Of a DNA stretch of 64,000 bases, positions 51,454 through 63,587 are shown one piece after another. Source of the stretch: Cercis canadensis (Eukaryota > Streptophyta > Magnoliopsida > Fabales > Fabaceae); NCBI GenBank assembly GCA_003255065.1, contig QAOA01005801.1, forward strand, positions 1,088,367 through 1,152,366, given 5' to 3'. Made by a program: the position numbers and the translations under genes. Position 1 is the first letter of the stretch. Every line of letters starts with the position of its first letter. The notes below the pieces were generated by a model. The model was not told where the DNA came from. It made no database searches and saw only the letters and a list, made by a program, of their open reading frames with translations.

Positions 51454-53256
51454 ATAATACACTTTTGCAAACTATTTACATAAATGGGGCAATTTTCAAA
51501 CTATTTACCGAAAATGGGTAATTTTGAACATTTTATTAATTTTCAAACGAAAGTGAAACACATTTTACTTATTTAAAGCGTGTATAAACTAAACACGTTA
51601 TACAACATTTAAACCAATCGTGTGTCCATTATTCACTGGAGAATACTTAGAGAAGCGTGAAACTGAACACGCTTTAGGGTCAAAAGCGTGTTCAGTTGGA
51701 ACACGCGTTACACTTTTTCTCATAAGGAACATGCTTTAGAGGCAACCAAAGTGGCACACTTTTGTCTCTAAAGTGTGTTCCCTAGGAACATGCATTAGGG
51801 AGCTAAAGCGTGACCCCCAAATTCGAAATACACCCCACTTCTTCTTCCTCCCATTTCCCTTTCCCTTTCCCTTTCATTTTCATTCTCCTTCCATTGTCAC
51901 CGGCCCCATTTCTTCTTCTTTTGTCAAAAGCATTTCTCCATTTGTGGTCTCATTTATTCTTCAAGTTCAAAGTGTCTTCTCCTCTTGTGGTCCCATTTTC
52001 CTTCTTCTTGTCTTCTTACTGTCTATTTTGAATCTATTATGGCACAAAACGAGTTTGTATTGCCCAGTCCTATAGATCCTAGTGTCTTAACCGAACAAGC
52101 ACATCATATTTTAACGGATACGTGGAACAATGGAGTAAGTGTTTACTTTGAGTTATGCTTAAAAATTTAATTTTGCCTTAGTTGACTTATTTGTTTAAAT
52201 TATAGTTACTAATTTTTTTTTTAAATAATATGATTATTTCAAATTGAGATATTTGTGTGAACACGTAACCATAAAGTTTTACCACTCGATGCGAGAATGA
52301 CGCAGTATATTAGGCGGGTGGGTTTTGGAAGAGCTGCATTGGTGACCCTATTGAAGTTAGATAGAGACTTTCTGTTTGCCTTAGTTGAGCGATGGCGGCC
52401 AGAAACACATATTTTTCACATGGTTGGTAGAGAGTATACGATAACTTTACAGGATGTGGAGGTACTATTGGGGCTTCCTGTTGATGGGAGTGTGGTTAGT
52501 GGTTTTAGTCAGCACCCATGGTTGGAGCTAATAGAAGATGTGCTAGGCGTTATGCTAGATCAAGATGCCTTGGTTGGAGCTAGATTGAAAATGACGTGGC
52601 TAAAGGACACATTTGCTGTTTTGCCAGATGATGCTACTGATCAAGAGATACAATATCATGCTAGAGCACATATCATGTGAATGATCGGTGGATGGTTGAT
52701 GCCTGATGCCATTGGTAATTACATGCCTCTGATGTACCTTAAACTTCTAGAAGAATAGGATGTTGTGGGGCGACTGAGCTGGGGATCTACAGTTCTGGCG
52801 AACCTGTACAGGAGCCTCTGCAACCTTACCCTTGGCCGCACATTGGAGTTTGGAGGTTGCTCATTCTTGTTGGAGATTTAGGCATATGAGAGATTTTCCA
52901 CTATTTCTCCATCACCTCCACGACAGGGTAGAAGAGTGGCAGGGCCACTTGCATGCAGATTAGTATATGTGTAAATGCTATTTTTTATATAAATTAAATT
53001 TTATGTTTTAAATTAGTATGTCTAATAAACATGTATAAATTAAAAGAAACTACTAATATATCACTTGTTGAAATTTTGTGTAAGTTGTTAATTAGTTGAC
53101 TGATTTATTTTTTAGGGTTTAATATTTATTATTTAAAGTTTATGATTTAGAGTTCATTTTAGGCAATTATGTAATTATCCAAACTTTAGGGCATATTTTT
53201 TAATTAGTATAACTTTGTTGTTATTTGTAGCAGTATGGTATGTTTAGTATAAATAA

Positions 53257-55315
53257 GGCTTAATTACAAATTTGGTCCCCCTATTTTAATGAAGTGAACG
53301 ATTTGGTCCCCCTTCTTTAAAAATGAACCATTTTATCCTTCTATTTTGACAAATGTTGTATTTTTAGTCCCTCTATCTTTGAGCCGTTTAAAATTAGGCA
53401 GAATTGTTGACCTGATATTAAAAAATTATTATTTTCATTTGAATCAACCAATTTAAGTCATGTGACATGCACATGGCTTTTGAATTACCGAAACTAACCC
53501 TCAATGGCAAGTCACATTACAAGTATGTGTGCTCCTTTTCATTTCCCCAATTCAGGAATCTTAATCCCAGTCGCATGAAGGTTGAGAAATTTTCAAGGAG
53601 TTGAGTAAAGAAGCCAATGAAGGGAGATTTGTGTGAAAATTTGTTGTGAATTCATAAGGAGGGAAGAAAGGAAGAAACCTAATCGAAGAGTTTGTGCAAA
53701 CATGCAAGGCAAGGGAGATTTCAGCGAGTCCTTGCAAGGGCGATGGACTGGAGGAATTGGCTCCAGAAATATGTTCCACCTCATTATATGTGCAAGTAAG
53801 GCAACAAATTTCCTTAGCTTTTTTGGGTTTTATTTTAGTTGTTTACTTTATATATTGTAACTGAAGTGGTCCCCTAGTGTCTTGGTTGTGGGCATGTGCG
53901 ATGAACTAAAATATAGTTTATTTTTGTTCTTTAGTGAATTTTCCTTAGTCGGCATGCGCTTTAGTGGTCCCTTAGTGTCTTGGTTGTTGCTTTTGTCAAC
54001 ATGTTCTTTAATATGCCATTTTGAATGTGTTTCGAACATTGACAAAAGTTGGAGTTTTGTTGAGGTGGTCCCCACCTTAGTTGTTTTATATATTATAATT
54101 GGAGTTCTTTTGGCCTTTTTTTAAACTTCCAATCATACTGAAAATTACTAATACCTATGTTGGTTACTTTCTTTTTGTTGCTTTGGTTGAAAGATGTTCT
54201 GTCTCGTTAAAAATCTGAATTCAATTATCTCTTTCAGTGTATTATTGGACATTCATTTTGTGTCTTTAGTTGAAAGGTGGAGTCATTAATGGATTAATAA
54301 TTAATTGATTTAGCAAATAATTCTCTTAATGTAAGGGATGTGAAATTTGCTAAGAAATTCTATGCCATTCAGCATTCATTGGCGGAGCTAAAAAGCTTTC
54401 TGAGACCAAAGCTTTTTGCAATAAACCATATAATCATATAGGCAACAAATTCAGCATTTTAGCTATGTCTATAATCTATTCCTTACTGGGGATTAGGTAT
54501 TAGTTAGCATACACTTGGAGCACACAAGTTAATGAGCTTCTGTCCCTAATTTTGAATGTTGTTGCACGTCCTTTCATCTTAGAATGTCTCAGTTATAATT
54601 TATACCTTTGTTAAACAAGTGTATGTTAGAAAACTAAATCGATAAAACCAAAATGTCTTTGGAGAATGTATGAATAGGGTTAATTTTTTCATAGTTTATT
54701 AGCTCCTCATTCCTAGGATGGTTGTGCATATGATAATGTGACTTTTGTGCCTATACAACGTGATCTTGACTTATCAAATTATAGGAGCAAAGAAGAGAAA
54801 TGGTCGGGTTTCTTTAATTTATGTGGTGTTGTGTAGATACATGCATTATTGTCACTTGATTGTTGTATGCTTTTACTACTTTTTTATTTTTTTTATATAC
54901 AAATGATAATAAGTTGCTCTGGCCTAGAGTCCTAAAGGTTCTTTATCAAGGAGGATCTTTTTCTATAATGATTTAGAAGAAAGGCACATATTCTTGCTTA
55001 TATTTCTATATGCTCTTTCTTAGTCAAGGTTTATCATTTATGGTTCCTTGTGAACGTCTGATGCCTGTGAATCAGGTGTAATTTATGTTTGCATTGACTA
55101 AAGCATTGGTCCATTTCTTTTTCTCTTCTCTACCGTGTTTGAGTGTCTCCTGGCAATTTGGTGCAAATTCTTAGTTGGTTCAATCTTTTGACTGATAATG
55201 ATACCCATAATTTTAAATGTTGTCTAATTTTGTCTTTGTCTTGCAAGCTTAGACCACATAGGATATCAAAAATCCTTAGACGTTGAAGAAAAAAAAAATG
55301 GATTGCTTCAAAAAN

Positions 55316-55352
<37 letters not shown>

Positions 55353-58300
55353 TATTTTTCTTGTTCTGTGTGTTTACATATATTAGGCCCCATGTGACAA
55401 ATTATTTTAGATTTACCATACACCATGGTGGGATGTTTGTGACTGTTCCCAACAACCAATATATAGGGGAGAAGTTACTGAAACTTCAAATTTTGATCCT
55501 CATGAGGTGTCATCAATAGAAGTGAAAAAAGAATTGGCAAGGTTAGGGTATAAGTCAGGAGTTAAGGTGTGGTTTAGGGTTCCAGGGAAGTCAATTGATG
55601 ACAGTTTAAGGCCCTTAGAATGTGATTCTGATGTGCATGCATTGTTGGAGGTTGTTAATGGTCATAATGTCATCGACTTTTATATTGAGCATGACATTGA
55701 AACACCAAAAATTGTATATAATGTGGGACTCTTGCTAGATAATGTGGTTGAGGGTGGTGAGCATGAAAAATATGAGGGAATAGTTGAGGGTGTTAAGAAT
55801 TATGGTGACAATGACAGTGTAGGAGGTATTGACTTTAATGATCCTGAGTATAATGAGTATTGAGATTGGACAAGTGTTTTGCCAAATAGTATAGGGACTT
55901 TAGTAGAACAGGTTCAAACAGAAGCAGAAACTTCTAAAAAACCTTCAAATAGTCCAAAAGGAAAGGAGAAAGTGACAAAACTAGATTTGGATGATGATGA
56001 GGCTTATGACTTAAATTTTTTGGACACACCACCATTATCAAATGATGACAGTTGCATAAGAAGGCCACAATTTCCAAAATTTAAGATGCCAAATGATGGG
56101 AGAAAAATTAAGTTTTAAGTTGGGATGCAATTCAATTCATTGAAGCTTGCTAAGGAAGTTGTTAAGGAGTATGCACTAGCATTTCGGAAAGATGTGAAGC
56201 TGAAGAAGAATGACCAGAAACGGTTAGTGGTTCAATGCAAAGATGGATGTACATTTTATTTAAGAATTAGTCAGGTGGTTGGTGGTAAGTGTTTTCAAGT
56301 GAAGACATATATGGACAACCACACTTGTGCAAAGAGTTTAACAAATAGGCAAGCAACAACAAGAGTTTTGGCCAAGAAATTTATGGAGAAGGTGAGGAAA
56401 GAACTTGATGTGAAAACTACCACAATTGTGACTGATGCTCAAGATAATTGGAGCTTAAAATTATCTAAGTTGAAGGCTTATAGAGCTAAGAGGATGGGTC
56501 AGACATGGTTGAAGGAGCTACAGATCAATAATATGCTAATTTATGGAGTTATGCAGAGGAATTAAAGAGAAGTAATCCAAGTTCATCTGTATGGATTAAG
56601 GTGAATAGAGTTGTTGAAAATGATTATCCAGTATTTGAGAGGTTTTATGTCTGCTTTAAAGCTTGTAAGGACTCTTTTTTTTGTAGTACTGCAAGCCTTT
56701 CATAGGACTTGATGATTGCTTCTTGAAAGAAGAGCATTGTGGGCATTTGTTGTCTGCAATTGGTTCAGATGGAAACAATCAAATGTTTCCTATAACATTT
56801 GCAATGGTAGAGGCATAAGTGAAAAAGACTTGGGAATGGTTTTTAGAGAGGTTATTAGCTGACTTGGGCATTGTAGCTGAGAAGAATTGGTCATTCATTT
56901 CAAACCAGCAGAAGGTAATTACTTAATATGAATATCAATCTAATTTTTTCCTATTATTTTAGTTGTTTTCCATTATCACATAAAGGAACTTCTTTTATGG
57001 TAGGGTTTGAAAAATGTCATCAACAAACTTGGTCAATCGGTTGAACACATAAATTGTTATAAACACATTTATGGCAATTTTGTGAAGGGTGGAAGGGGAT
57101 TAAATGATGATGATGTGAAGACATAATTATTCATCACAGCTAGGACTACAACAATAATTGAATGGAAAAAAGAAATGTCAAAATAAATAAATAAAAATAT
57201 CAAAGAAGTGCTATATTCACATGTGCAAATTCAAACCACAAGTATGAGCATGGTCTCATTTCAGTACCTTCAGTAAGTGTGATCTTCAAGTTAACAATAT
57301 GTGTGAAGCATTCAACCGTGCTATTTTGGAGCATAGAAACAAGCTGATTATCTAGTTGATTGAAGGGATAAGACTATACCTTATGGATAAGTTTATCAAG
57401 TAAAGAGAAAGGGACCAAAGAGCAGTAAGACTCTTGTGTCCACAAATCAAATCAATTGTAACAAAATTAGAAGATGATAGTGATGGTTGGCTTTCTAAGT
57501 GGGTTGGTGATCCAAAATGAGTATTACATGAGGTATCAAAATTGCCAGACAAATATATTCTGAATTTAAAGGAGATGACATGTTCATGTAGAGGGTGAGA
57601 TCTCATAGGTATCCCTTGTTATTATGCAATTGCAGCAATGTTATGGAATATGCATATAGTGGATGATAATGTCCATGTAGCATATAGGTAATTTTCCTAA
57701 TTCACTACCAATGTTTTTATTTCATATATATCTATTGACGAATTCTATTTTCTACTTACTTGTAGAAGGGACACCTTTGTTAAATGTTATAGCAATTTCA
57801 TTCATCCAATTAATGGCCATAAGCTTTGGCCAAGAGTTGACAAGGAACTCATTGCTCCTCCTCTTCTGAGAAGAGCTCCTAGTAGACCAAAACTAAATAG
57901 AAACGAAGTCAATGATGAGCCTACAAATCCTAACAAACTTGGAAGGTAATGCCGCATTGTCAAATGTAGGAAATGTGGCAATTTAGGCCACAATGCTAGA
58001 AGTTGTAAAGGCAAAACAAGAGCTGATAGAAAGATTCTTAAAGGAGGGAACAAGGTATATTTTCTCAGCACATTTAAAATTTGGTCTTTGACATTATTTG
58101 ATTGACTTTAACAAAAATTTTCCTTTACTTTGTGTTATAGAAATTCAAGAAGAAGTAACATGTTGGGATGGAGAAAAACTTTGAGGACCCTAATTGGGAA
58201 ATAAATGGGAAAAAATCATGCTTGCCCCTACCAAACAAATACCAGCAAAGATGCAACCTAAAAAACCTAGCTGCTCACAGCCCCTACCATCACATGGACA

Positions 58301-59051
58301 TAAGAATTCAACAAAACAGAGACTTGGAAGTGCATCACAACCAGACTCCATGAAAGTCAGTGGAAAAAGAAAATTTGACCTAGTAGAAGGAAGTTCACAG
58401 AGGAGTGGGATGATTGGGAAGGGAAAGAAAGACATCTAACTAGTACTTTAGGTTTGCTACACTTTTTTGTTTTGGAACCATAATTATTATTTTGGATTTA
58501 CTGCATTGGTATCTTAGTATTTTGATATAGAGTTGTTTTGGTACAATATTCTAGTACAAAATTACTACATTTTGGAGTTGTAATAATAATTGAAATTGTC
58601 AGTAGAGTATTTGGCAAAGAATTTGAAATTTGACATTTTATTCATTTTCTTTGTTGGTTTACTTCAGAAGTTGAAGTTTGGCAAAAAATTGTAGTTTTAA
58701 ACTTGAAATTGTTGATTTGCCCATGAAATTAAGGTTTCCTTCCATTTCCTTTGTGATATAGGGTTTTGAATTGGGGAAAATGACCAAGCATTTTTTTTTG
58801 TTTCTAAGGTTAGTTTTGGTAATTTAAAAGCCATGAGCATGTCACACAACTTAAATTGGCTAATTCAAATGAAAATAATAATTTTTTAATGCCAAGTTAA
58901 CAATTCTATCTAATTTTAAACAGCTCAAAGATGAAGGGACTAAAAATGCAATGTTTGTCAAAATAGAATGATGAAATTGTTCATTTTTTAAAGAAGGGAG
59001 ACCAAATCATTCACTTCATTAAAATAGGAGGACCAAAATTGCAATTAAGCC
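53257..59051. mobile_element. MuDR-type MULE nested in PMD intron, 5.8 kb
   Basis: TIRs start GGCTTAATTACAAATTTGGT at 53257 and end GACCAAAATTGCAATTAAGC(C) at 59051. They extend roughly 280 bp inward. A perfect 9-bp duplication TATAAATAA flanks the element (53248-53256, 59052-59060). The interior encodes a decayed mudrA. Insertion in an intron of the PMD pseudogene shows it arrived after the outer element. An (AT)n tract with an N is at 55315. Confidence 0.93.
55400..58439 (+). pseudogene. mudrA-like transposase of the nested MULE
   Basis: Domains in order: an N-terminal PB1-like domain (from about 55412, one frameshift near 55470, then to 55863), an acidic linker (55879-56118), a MuDR DNA-binding domain (56125-56540, with VVQCKDGCTFYLRISQVVGG), a MULE DDE domain (about 56690-57110, with GLDDCFLKEEHCGHLLSAIG), a SWIM-type zinc finger (about 57585-57640) and a CCHC knuckle CRKCGNLGHNARSC (about 57968). 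A basic Pro/Gln-rich tail may run to 58439. In-frame stops occur at 55861, 56116, near 56815 and in the SWIM finger. The second catalytic Asp is Asn (FISNQQK), and the SWIM His is Tyr (PCYYA). It cannot be active. Confidence 0.9.
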
Positions 59052-59856
59052 TATAAATAATTGTGTATATAAATTTAATATGTTATAACACAATTTATGA
59101 ATATAATCTGATAAGTTAAATGAATATATTAGGTGGAGACATCCCCTAAGTTATAGGGACATCGATATTCAGAGAGACCAATTAGGGTATCGACAATCTT
59201 TTGATCGGCTTGAAGTTGATGAGGTAAGATAATTGAATAGTTTATAGTTACATTTGCATTGATTATCCATGCATTTTTATATGGTTTACTTAAATACTAT
59301 TTTTTTTTGTAATTTATAGATTATGTGGCAGTCTTATTGTGGGGCACAATTGCCACCTTACTGTCGGGAAGGACGCGAGATTTGGGCTGCGAAGGTCCCT
59401 TTAGTGTGTTTTAACATAGTAGACATGCATTACCTGAACATAGTGATACACCAGTTTGGAGGATGCTAGGGTATTCCCATTACCTCTAAGGGGTATGATC
59501 AATAGTTAAAGACTCTAACCTTGAGAGGCAACCAAGACTGGTTGTGGACCTAGTTTCATGAGGTGTATTGCGAGACATGGAGGTAGCGATGCAATCACCT
59601 AGTGCCATGTGATAGGGACTTTGGCGTCACACCGGAGTACATAACATGGTATCTCTGGATCACGCAGAGGTGGATGAGCCCGAGTAGCTTGATTCCCCCT
59701 GATTAGGTTTGTGAAATGCTTATTATTGTAGCTTATGTGAAAATGAACATTAAGTATATCTGGTCAATTATTTACAGGATGCCAGACCTCCACCCCAACA
59801 ACAGCATCCTCCAGAGCAGCCACAACTTAAAGGATCAATAGGTGAATTGTTGCAAC

Positions 59857-60390
59857 TTATGTTTTCCCACTCACCTCCACCTTGACTACAATGTCACCAC
59901 CGCAAACATCTAAACTTAGCCACGGGTCACTATTTTCATACCCATAGCCTCCTTCTGGTATATGCATTTGACTAGAAGTAGCCAAACCATATTGAAATCC
60001 ATGTGAACCAACCTCCGATTCATAACAAGGCTTGGCTTCTATCCCCACTTGACTATATGGAGGATAGGAACAGGGGAATGAACTTAGGCCAACTTCTTCA
60101 ACAGCTTCAGGTTGACCTTCATCTCCACCAATATTCATAGTCGTGATGTCCACATATATTTCAATTGGACCCAAAGTAGGATGTTAAGCATTACTCTCAA
60201 ACATCATCTTAATATTTTCATTAGATCCCAATTCAAATGCATAATAAAACAATGGATTAACTGAAATTGAGAATCTATAAGTTATCTTTTCAACTACTTC
60301 ATTTGCTTGAAGTCTCATTTTAGTGTGGATATGAAATTTTAATCTATCAAATTCACATGTTTTCTTCAAGTTCAACTCATAGATTATCAC
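59857..60390 (-). pseudogene. MURA-like N-terminal domain of the outer MULE
   Basis: A minus-strand frame from 60390 (MIIYELNLKKTCEFDRLKFH, then EKITYRFSISVNPLFYYAFE) continues in the same frame past one TAA at 60184-60186 to 59857 (GPIEIYVDITTMNI, then a Gly/Tyr/Ser-rich linker). This pattern matches the N-terminal domain of many plant MULE transposases. The DNA-binding and DDE domains are absent. It converges on the PMD gene and overlaps its last exon by about 29 bp at 59857-59885. It is best explained as what is left of the outer element's own transposase. Confidence 0.65.
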
Positions 60391-62375
60391 CCCTCACACA
60401 TTACACCTTGGGACCCATTATATATCCGACCGTTATGATGTATTAATATATGCATCTTCTTCCTAATTTTTTTTCCAATCACAATTAGTATATAAACATT
60501 ATCACATTTTTATAGCAACTAATTTTTCATCAATACTCGTACATAACTATCACTTTTAAGCACAAATTATTACAATTATCAATCAATAAATAAGCAAATA
60601 TTAATAACACATTTATTTCTAATAATACTCTAACATTATGTATTACACTAATAATATACATAATCTAATACAAGATTATGAAATAAAAGTACCTTTAGAA
60701 GCTCAAAGTTACTACAAATTCCCACAGCACCTTCAATCTTTGCAGCAAACTCTCAGAGCAATTTCAAGCCTTACCAATAATTTCACACTAAGAATTTGCT
60801 AAGGAGGCTAGTATTTATAAAGTCGTTCATGCTTTAGCAGTGTTCCTTTATGCATTTCCATATACAGCGTTAATAGTTTCAAAATGCTTTTCCTTGTAAT
60901 TTTGCATTTTAAAACACGTTGCGGCGTACCATGTAAAGCGTGTTCAAATAGAACACGCTTTAGGAGTCCTAAAGCATGATCAATGTAAACATGCTTTAGA
61001 CTCTAAAGCGTATTCACTTCTACACTTTTCCAATTCTCCTTTCTTGAATAGTGGACACGCAATTGGTTCAAATGCTTTAAAGCGTGTTTAGTTTATATAC
61101 ACTTTATACAAGTAAATCGTGTTTCATTTTTGTTTGAAAATTAATAAAATATTTAAAACTGTCCATTTTAGGTAAATAGTTTGGAAATCGCCTTATTTAT
61201 GTAAATAGTTTGCAAAAGTGTATTATATCTTCCCATTTGAAAAAGATATCTTTAACAAAAAGCATCCTTGCCATCTTAAAAAAAGTGGTAGTGCTCATGA
61301 AGTGGCAACGTGATTTTTTTCAAAAAAAAGTGATAAAGTAATCCAACAAACAATTGTATCATTATTTGGATTGGACTACTAAATTCAAAATGGTGGAGCA
61401 TGCGTTCTTTTGAGGTACTTTTTTAATTTACAGTGTACCAATCAAGTACGAGAAACAAGACCTCCAAATAGGAACTACTTGCATGTAACTAAGAAAGCTC
61501 ATCTTGAAATATCATTCTTGTGATTACACTAAAACATCATCCCAATCACGCATATCATGACGGAAAAGAAGTTTTGGTAGCACACAAGAAAGAAAAATCC
61601 TAGTTAAATTTAACACTTGCTATCATAAGGTCCAAAGGAGCACTGGTTACTGAGGCATAGGTACCAAATATCTTTGCACAAACTTCCAATCAAAACAATC
61701 ATTACATGCACTCACTTTGTTCCATGTCTAAAAGCCAAAAATATAAGCATGCGTCAGATAATGTATTCAAAGAAACGTAAAATAATAATAATTATTTATC
61801 AAATTTAATTGGGATAAGCATTGGTGAAGAAAATGTAAGATCAGCCTAGAGATTCGTACTTAAGTAAAGAGAGATCAGATTCTTCCAAGTGTAGAAGATA
61901 ACATTTCCTATTAATTTACCCAGGAAAATTGAGCAAAATAAAAGGAACAGTAAAGAACTAAAGATGCCTTTGTACATTGCGACAGAGAAAGGAAGATCCC
62001 CCTCCTCCCCCATTTCCCTCTCCTTGTCAGTAACAAAAACTAAGATAAAATTTCTGCACCCCACCAAAATCCTTATCTATGTGAATCTGCCCCATGCAAC
62101 AACAACAACAACAAAACACAACCATGTAATGGAGAAGCAAAACTCACCAGCGAGGCAGCGAGTCAGCAACGTCAGTGAAGGAAGGATGAGCCACCGCCGA
62201 GACCAAGTCCTACACCAAGAGTGAAGGGACTGAGGGAGAGGAGAGGGAGAGTGAGAGGGAGAGCGATGAAGATAGTTAGGGATTTCTGCAAAAATAGGAG
62301 AAGGAGGCCGAGAGAATCAGAGAGCAAAGGAGACTTAAGCCCTTAGGATTTCAGCAAAACAAGGTCGTTTTGTCA

Positions 62376-62557
62376 TTTCCGGTTTGGTTCGATTTACACT
62401 TGCTTTTTCTTCATTGAAATCGAGAACCGAACCGACCCTATCAATTTTTCAAAAAATCAACCAAGAACCAAACCGACTTCCTTAGTTTGGTTCAGTTTTC
62501 TACCGGTTTGATTCGGTTCAGTCAATTTGGCCAATTTGACTTACACCCTACAGGTAA
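62376..62557. repeat. GGTTCGG-rich repeat, diverged copy
   Basis: Words such as GAACCGAACCGACC, CCGGTTTGATTCGGTTCAG and the end TTACACCCTAC repeat the plan of the block at 4976-5122. Confidence 0.5.
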
Positions 62558-62996
62558 CCTTGACTATTACTTGGGCCAAGAAAAAAAAGCTGATTTTTCT
62601 ATCTTAATTGTTTGCCCTAAAGATTCTTCATAAACCTTCAAAATCCTCTTTATTATTTGACCATCACTCGTAGATGCTTTAAAAAAAAAAAAAAACAAGG
62701 CTGTCACCATGTGATGTCATGTTGAAGGAGCACTACAAGGCTAAGCTCCACAAATCAAGTTATTGCCTTATGCCTTATTTAGAAGTGCTGTCAATCCTTC
62801 TGCCAAAAAGAGAAAAACGTAAGGGGTAGGGGATCCCCTGCATAAGGCTTGTTGCAGTAAAATTATATATAATAGAGAAGTAATTGAAAACTATGTTTTT
62901 TTCATCTTGAATTATTTTTCAAATATCACTTTAGTATCTGATTTATTTTTTGTGTCACTTAAAGGACTGATTTGTCAGACGGAATAATTATTCGAT

Positions 62997-63092
62997 GACT
63001 AAAGAAACATTAAAAAATAAATTAAGACTAAAAAAACATTAAAAAATAATTTAAGACTAAAGAAACATTAAAAAAATAATTTAAGACTAAAG
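62997..63092 (+). repeat. 29-bp tandem repeat, three units
   Basis: GACTAAAGAAACATTAAAAA recurs at 62997, 63026 and 63055 with a 29-30 bp period and a partial fourth unit. It lies inside a MITE-like block with 'GGACTGATTTGTCAGACGGA' wording. Confidence 0.75.
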
Positions 63093-63332
63093 CTATATTT
63101 GAGAAATAATTCAGAGACGAAAAATATAATTTTCTCTTTTTTTTTTATTTCATTATAAAAATGAATATCAAGTACATTTGCCATTGACATTCAGAAGAGG
63201 CACTAAGAATCACATCTCATGGCATGTATTCTAATCAGTGTGCCAGATCCACTCAAAAACTGTGGTGAAAAGAGGTTAATATAAATTACAGCAAAACGAA
63301 TTTCCAGAACACACGCATAGGATTGATCGAAG

Positions 63333-63492
63333 TTAAACTTTTGGAGCAGGAAGTAGCCATTTGGAACCTTCAATAAAGGCAAGGGAGATGAAAGGTTTAG
63401 CTTCTGAATCACTTAGCTGCTTCACGAACTTGGCACGTTTACTAGCATTTGCACCTGGTCCGCTGTTCTTGTACTCTCCAAAATATACAGTG
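63333..63492 (-). CDS. Pectinesterase, last exon (gene continues out of window)
   Basis: The exon starts after a TTCATGCAG acceptor at 63493-63496 and ends at TAA (63333-63335), giving 52 residues. TVYFGEYKNSGPGANASKRA, LSDSEAKPFISLAFI and EGSKWLLPAPKV match the C-terminus of plant pectin methylesterases of the type I recall as PME31/53-like. These cell-wall enzymes remove methyl esters from homogalacturonan. The catalytic Asp/Arg residues are in upstream exons, which should lie beyond the window on the right. The exon enters in phase 1. Confidence 0.88.
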
Positions 63493-63553
63493 CTGCATGA
63501 ACATAATATAATTATATAACCTCATATGAAACTTAGCAAAAAAAAAAAAAAAN

Positions 63554-63587
<34 letters not shown>

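Larger units (their letters stand above)
52039..59885 (+). pseudogene. Plant mobile domain (MAIN-like) gene, split and decayed
   Basis: Exon 1 (52039-52134) starts MAQNEFVLPSP. Exon 2 (from about 52248) has MTQYIRRVGFGRAALVTLL, VERWRPETHIFHM and ITLQDVEVLLGLPVDG, the hallmark PMD segments. The frame is then broken by TGA at 52678, where Arg is expected, and by further TAG codons before 52920. After the nested MULE the gene resumes at 59133-59223 and 59320-59705 (REGREIWAAKVPLVCFNIV, then GVTPEYITWYLWITQRWMSP), again with stops. A last exon at about 59778-59885 is Pro/Gln-rich. PMD proteins MAIN and MAIL1 act in genome stability and silencing; related domains travel in transposons (family knowledge). 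The broken codons look like C-to-T or G-to-A decay. Confidence 0.88.
51454..61226. mobile_element. MULE carrying a plant-mobile-domain gene (outer element)
   Basis: Inverted repeats of several hundred bp begin ATAATACACTTTTGCAAACT at 51454 and end with the complement at 61226. Both are loaded with AACACGCTTTA/TAAAGCGTGTT words. Inside are a PMD (MAIN-like) pseudogene on the plus strand and a MURA-like N-terminal pseudogene on the minus strand, converging. Another MULE (53257-59051) is inserted in it; without that insert the element is about 4 kb. A target duplication could not be paired at the outer edges, so the exact ends may be a few bases further out. Confidence 0.75.
61227..63332. other. 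Intergenic; leader-like and repeat sequence
   Basis: No conserved coding frame. A CT-rich stretch on the complement at about 62140-62340 ends in GCTG|GTGAGTTTTG and looks like a 5' leader with a donor site, but no downstream exon was found. A GGTTCGG-rich repeat lies at 62376-62557. Confidence 0.45.

Noticed and set aside
51773..52075. 100-codon frame upstream of the PMD gene
   Set aside because: Out of frame with the PMD start and composed of CT-rich leader translated as Phe/Pro/Ser.
62140..62340. Possible 5' leader and first exon on the minus strand
   Set aside because: Donor-like site present but no coding exon could be found downstream.
63203..63412. 69-codon minus-strand frame
   Set aside because: Wrong frame over the pectinesterase last exon.
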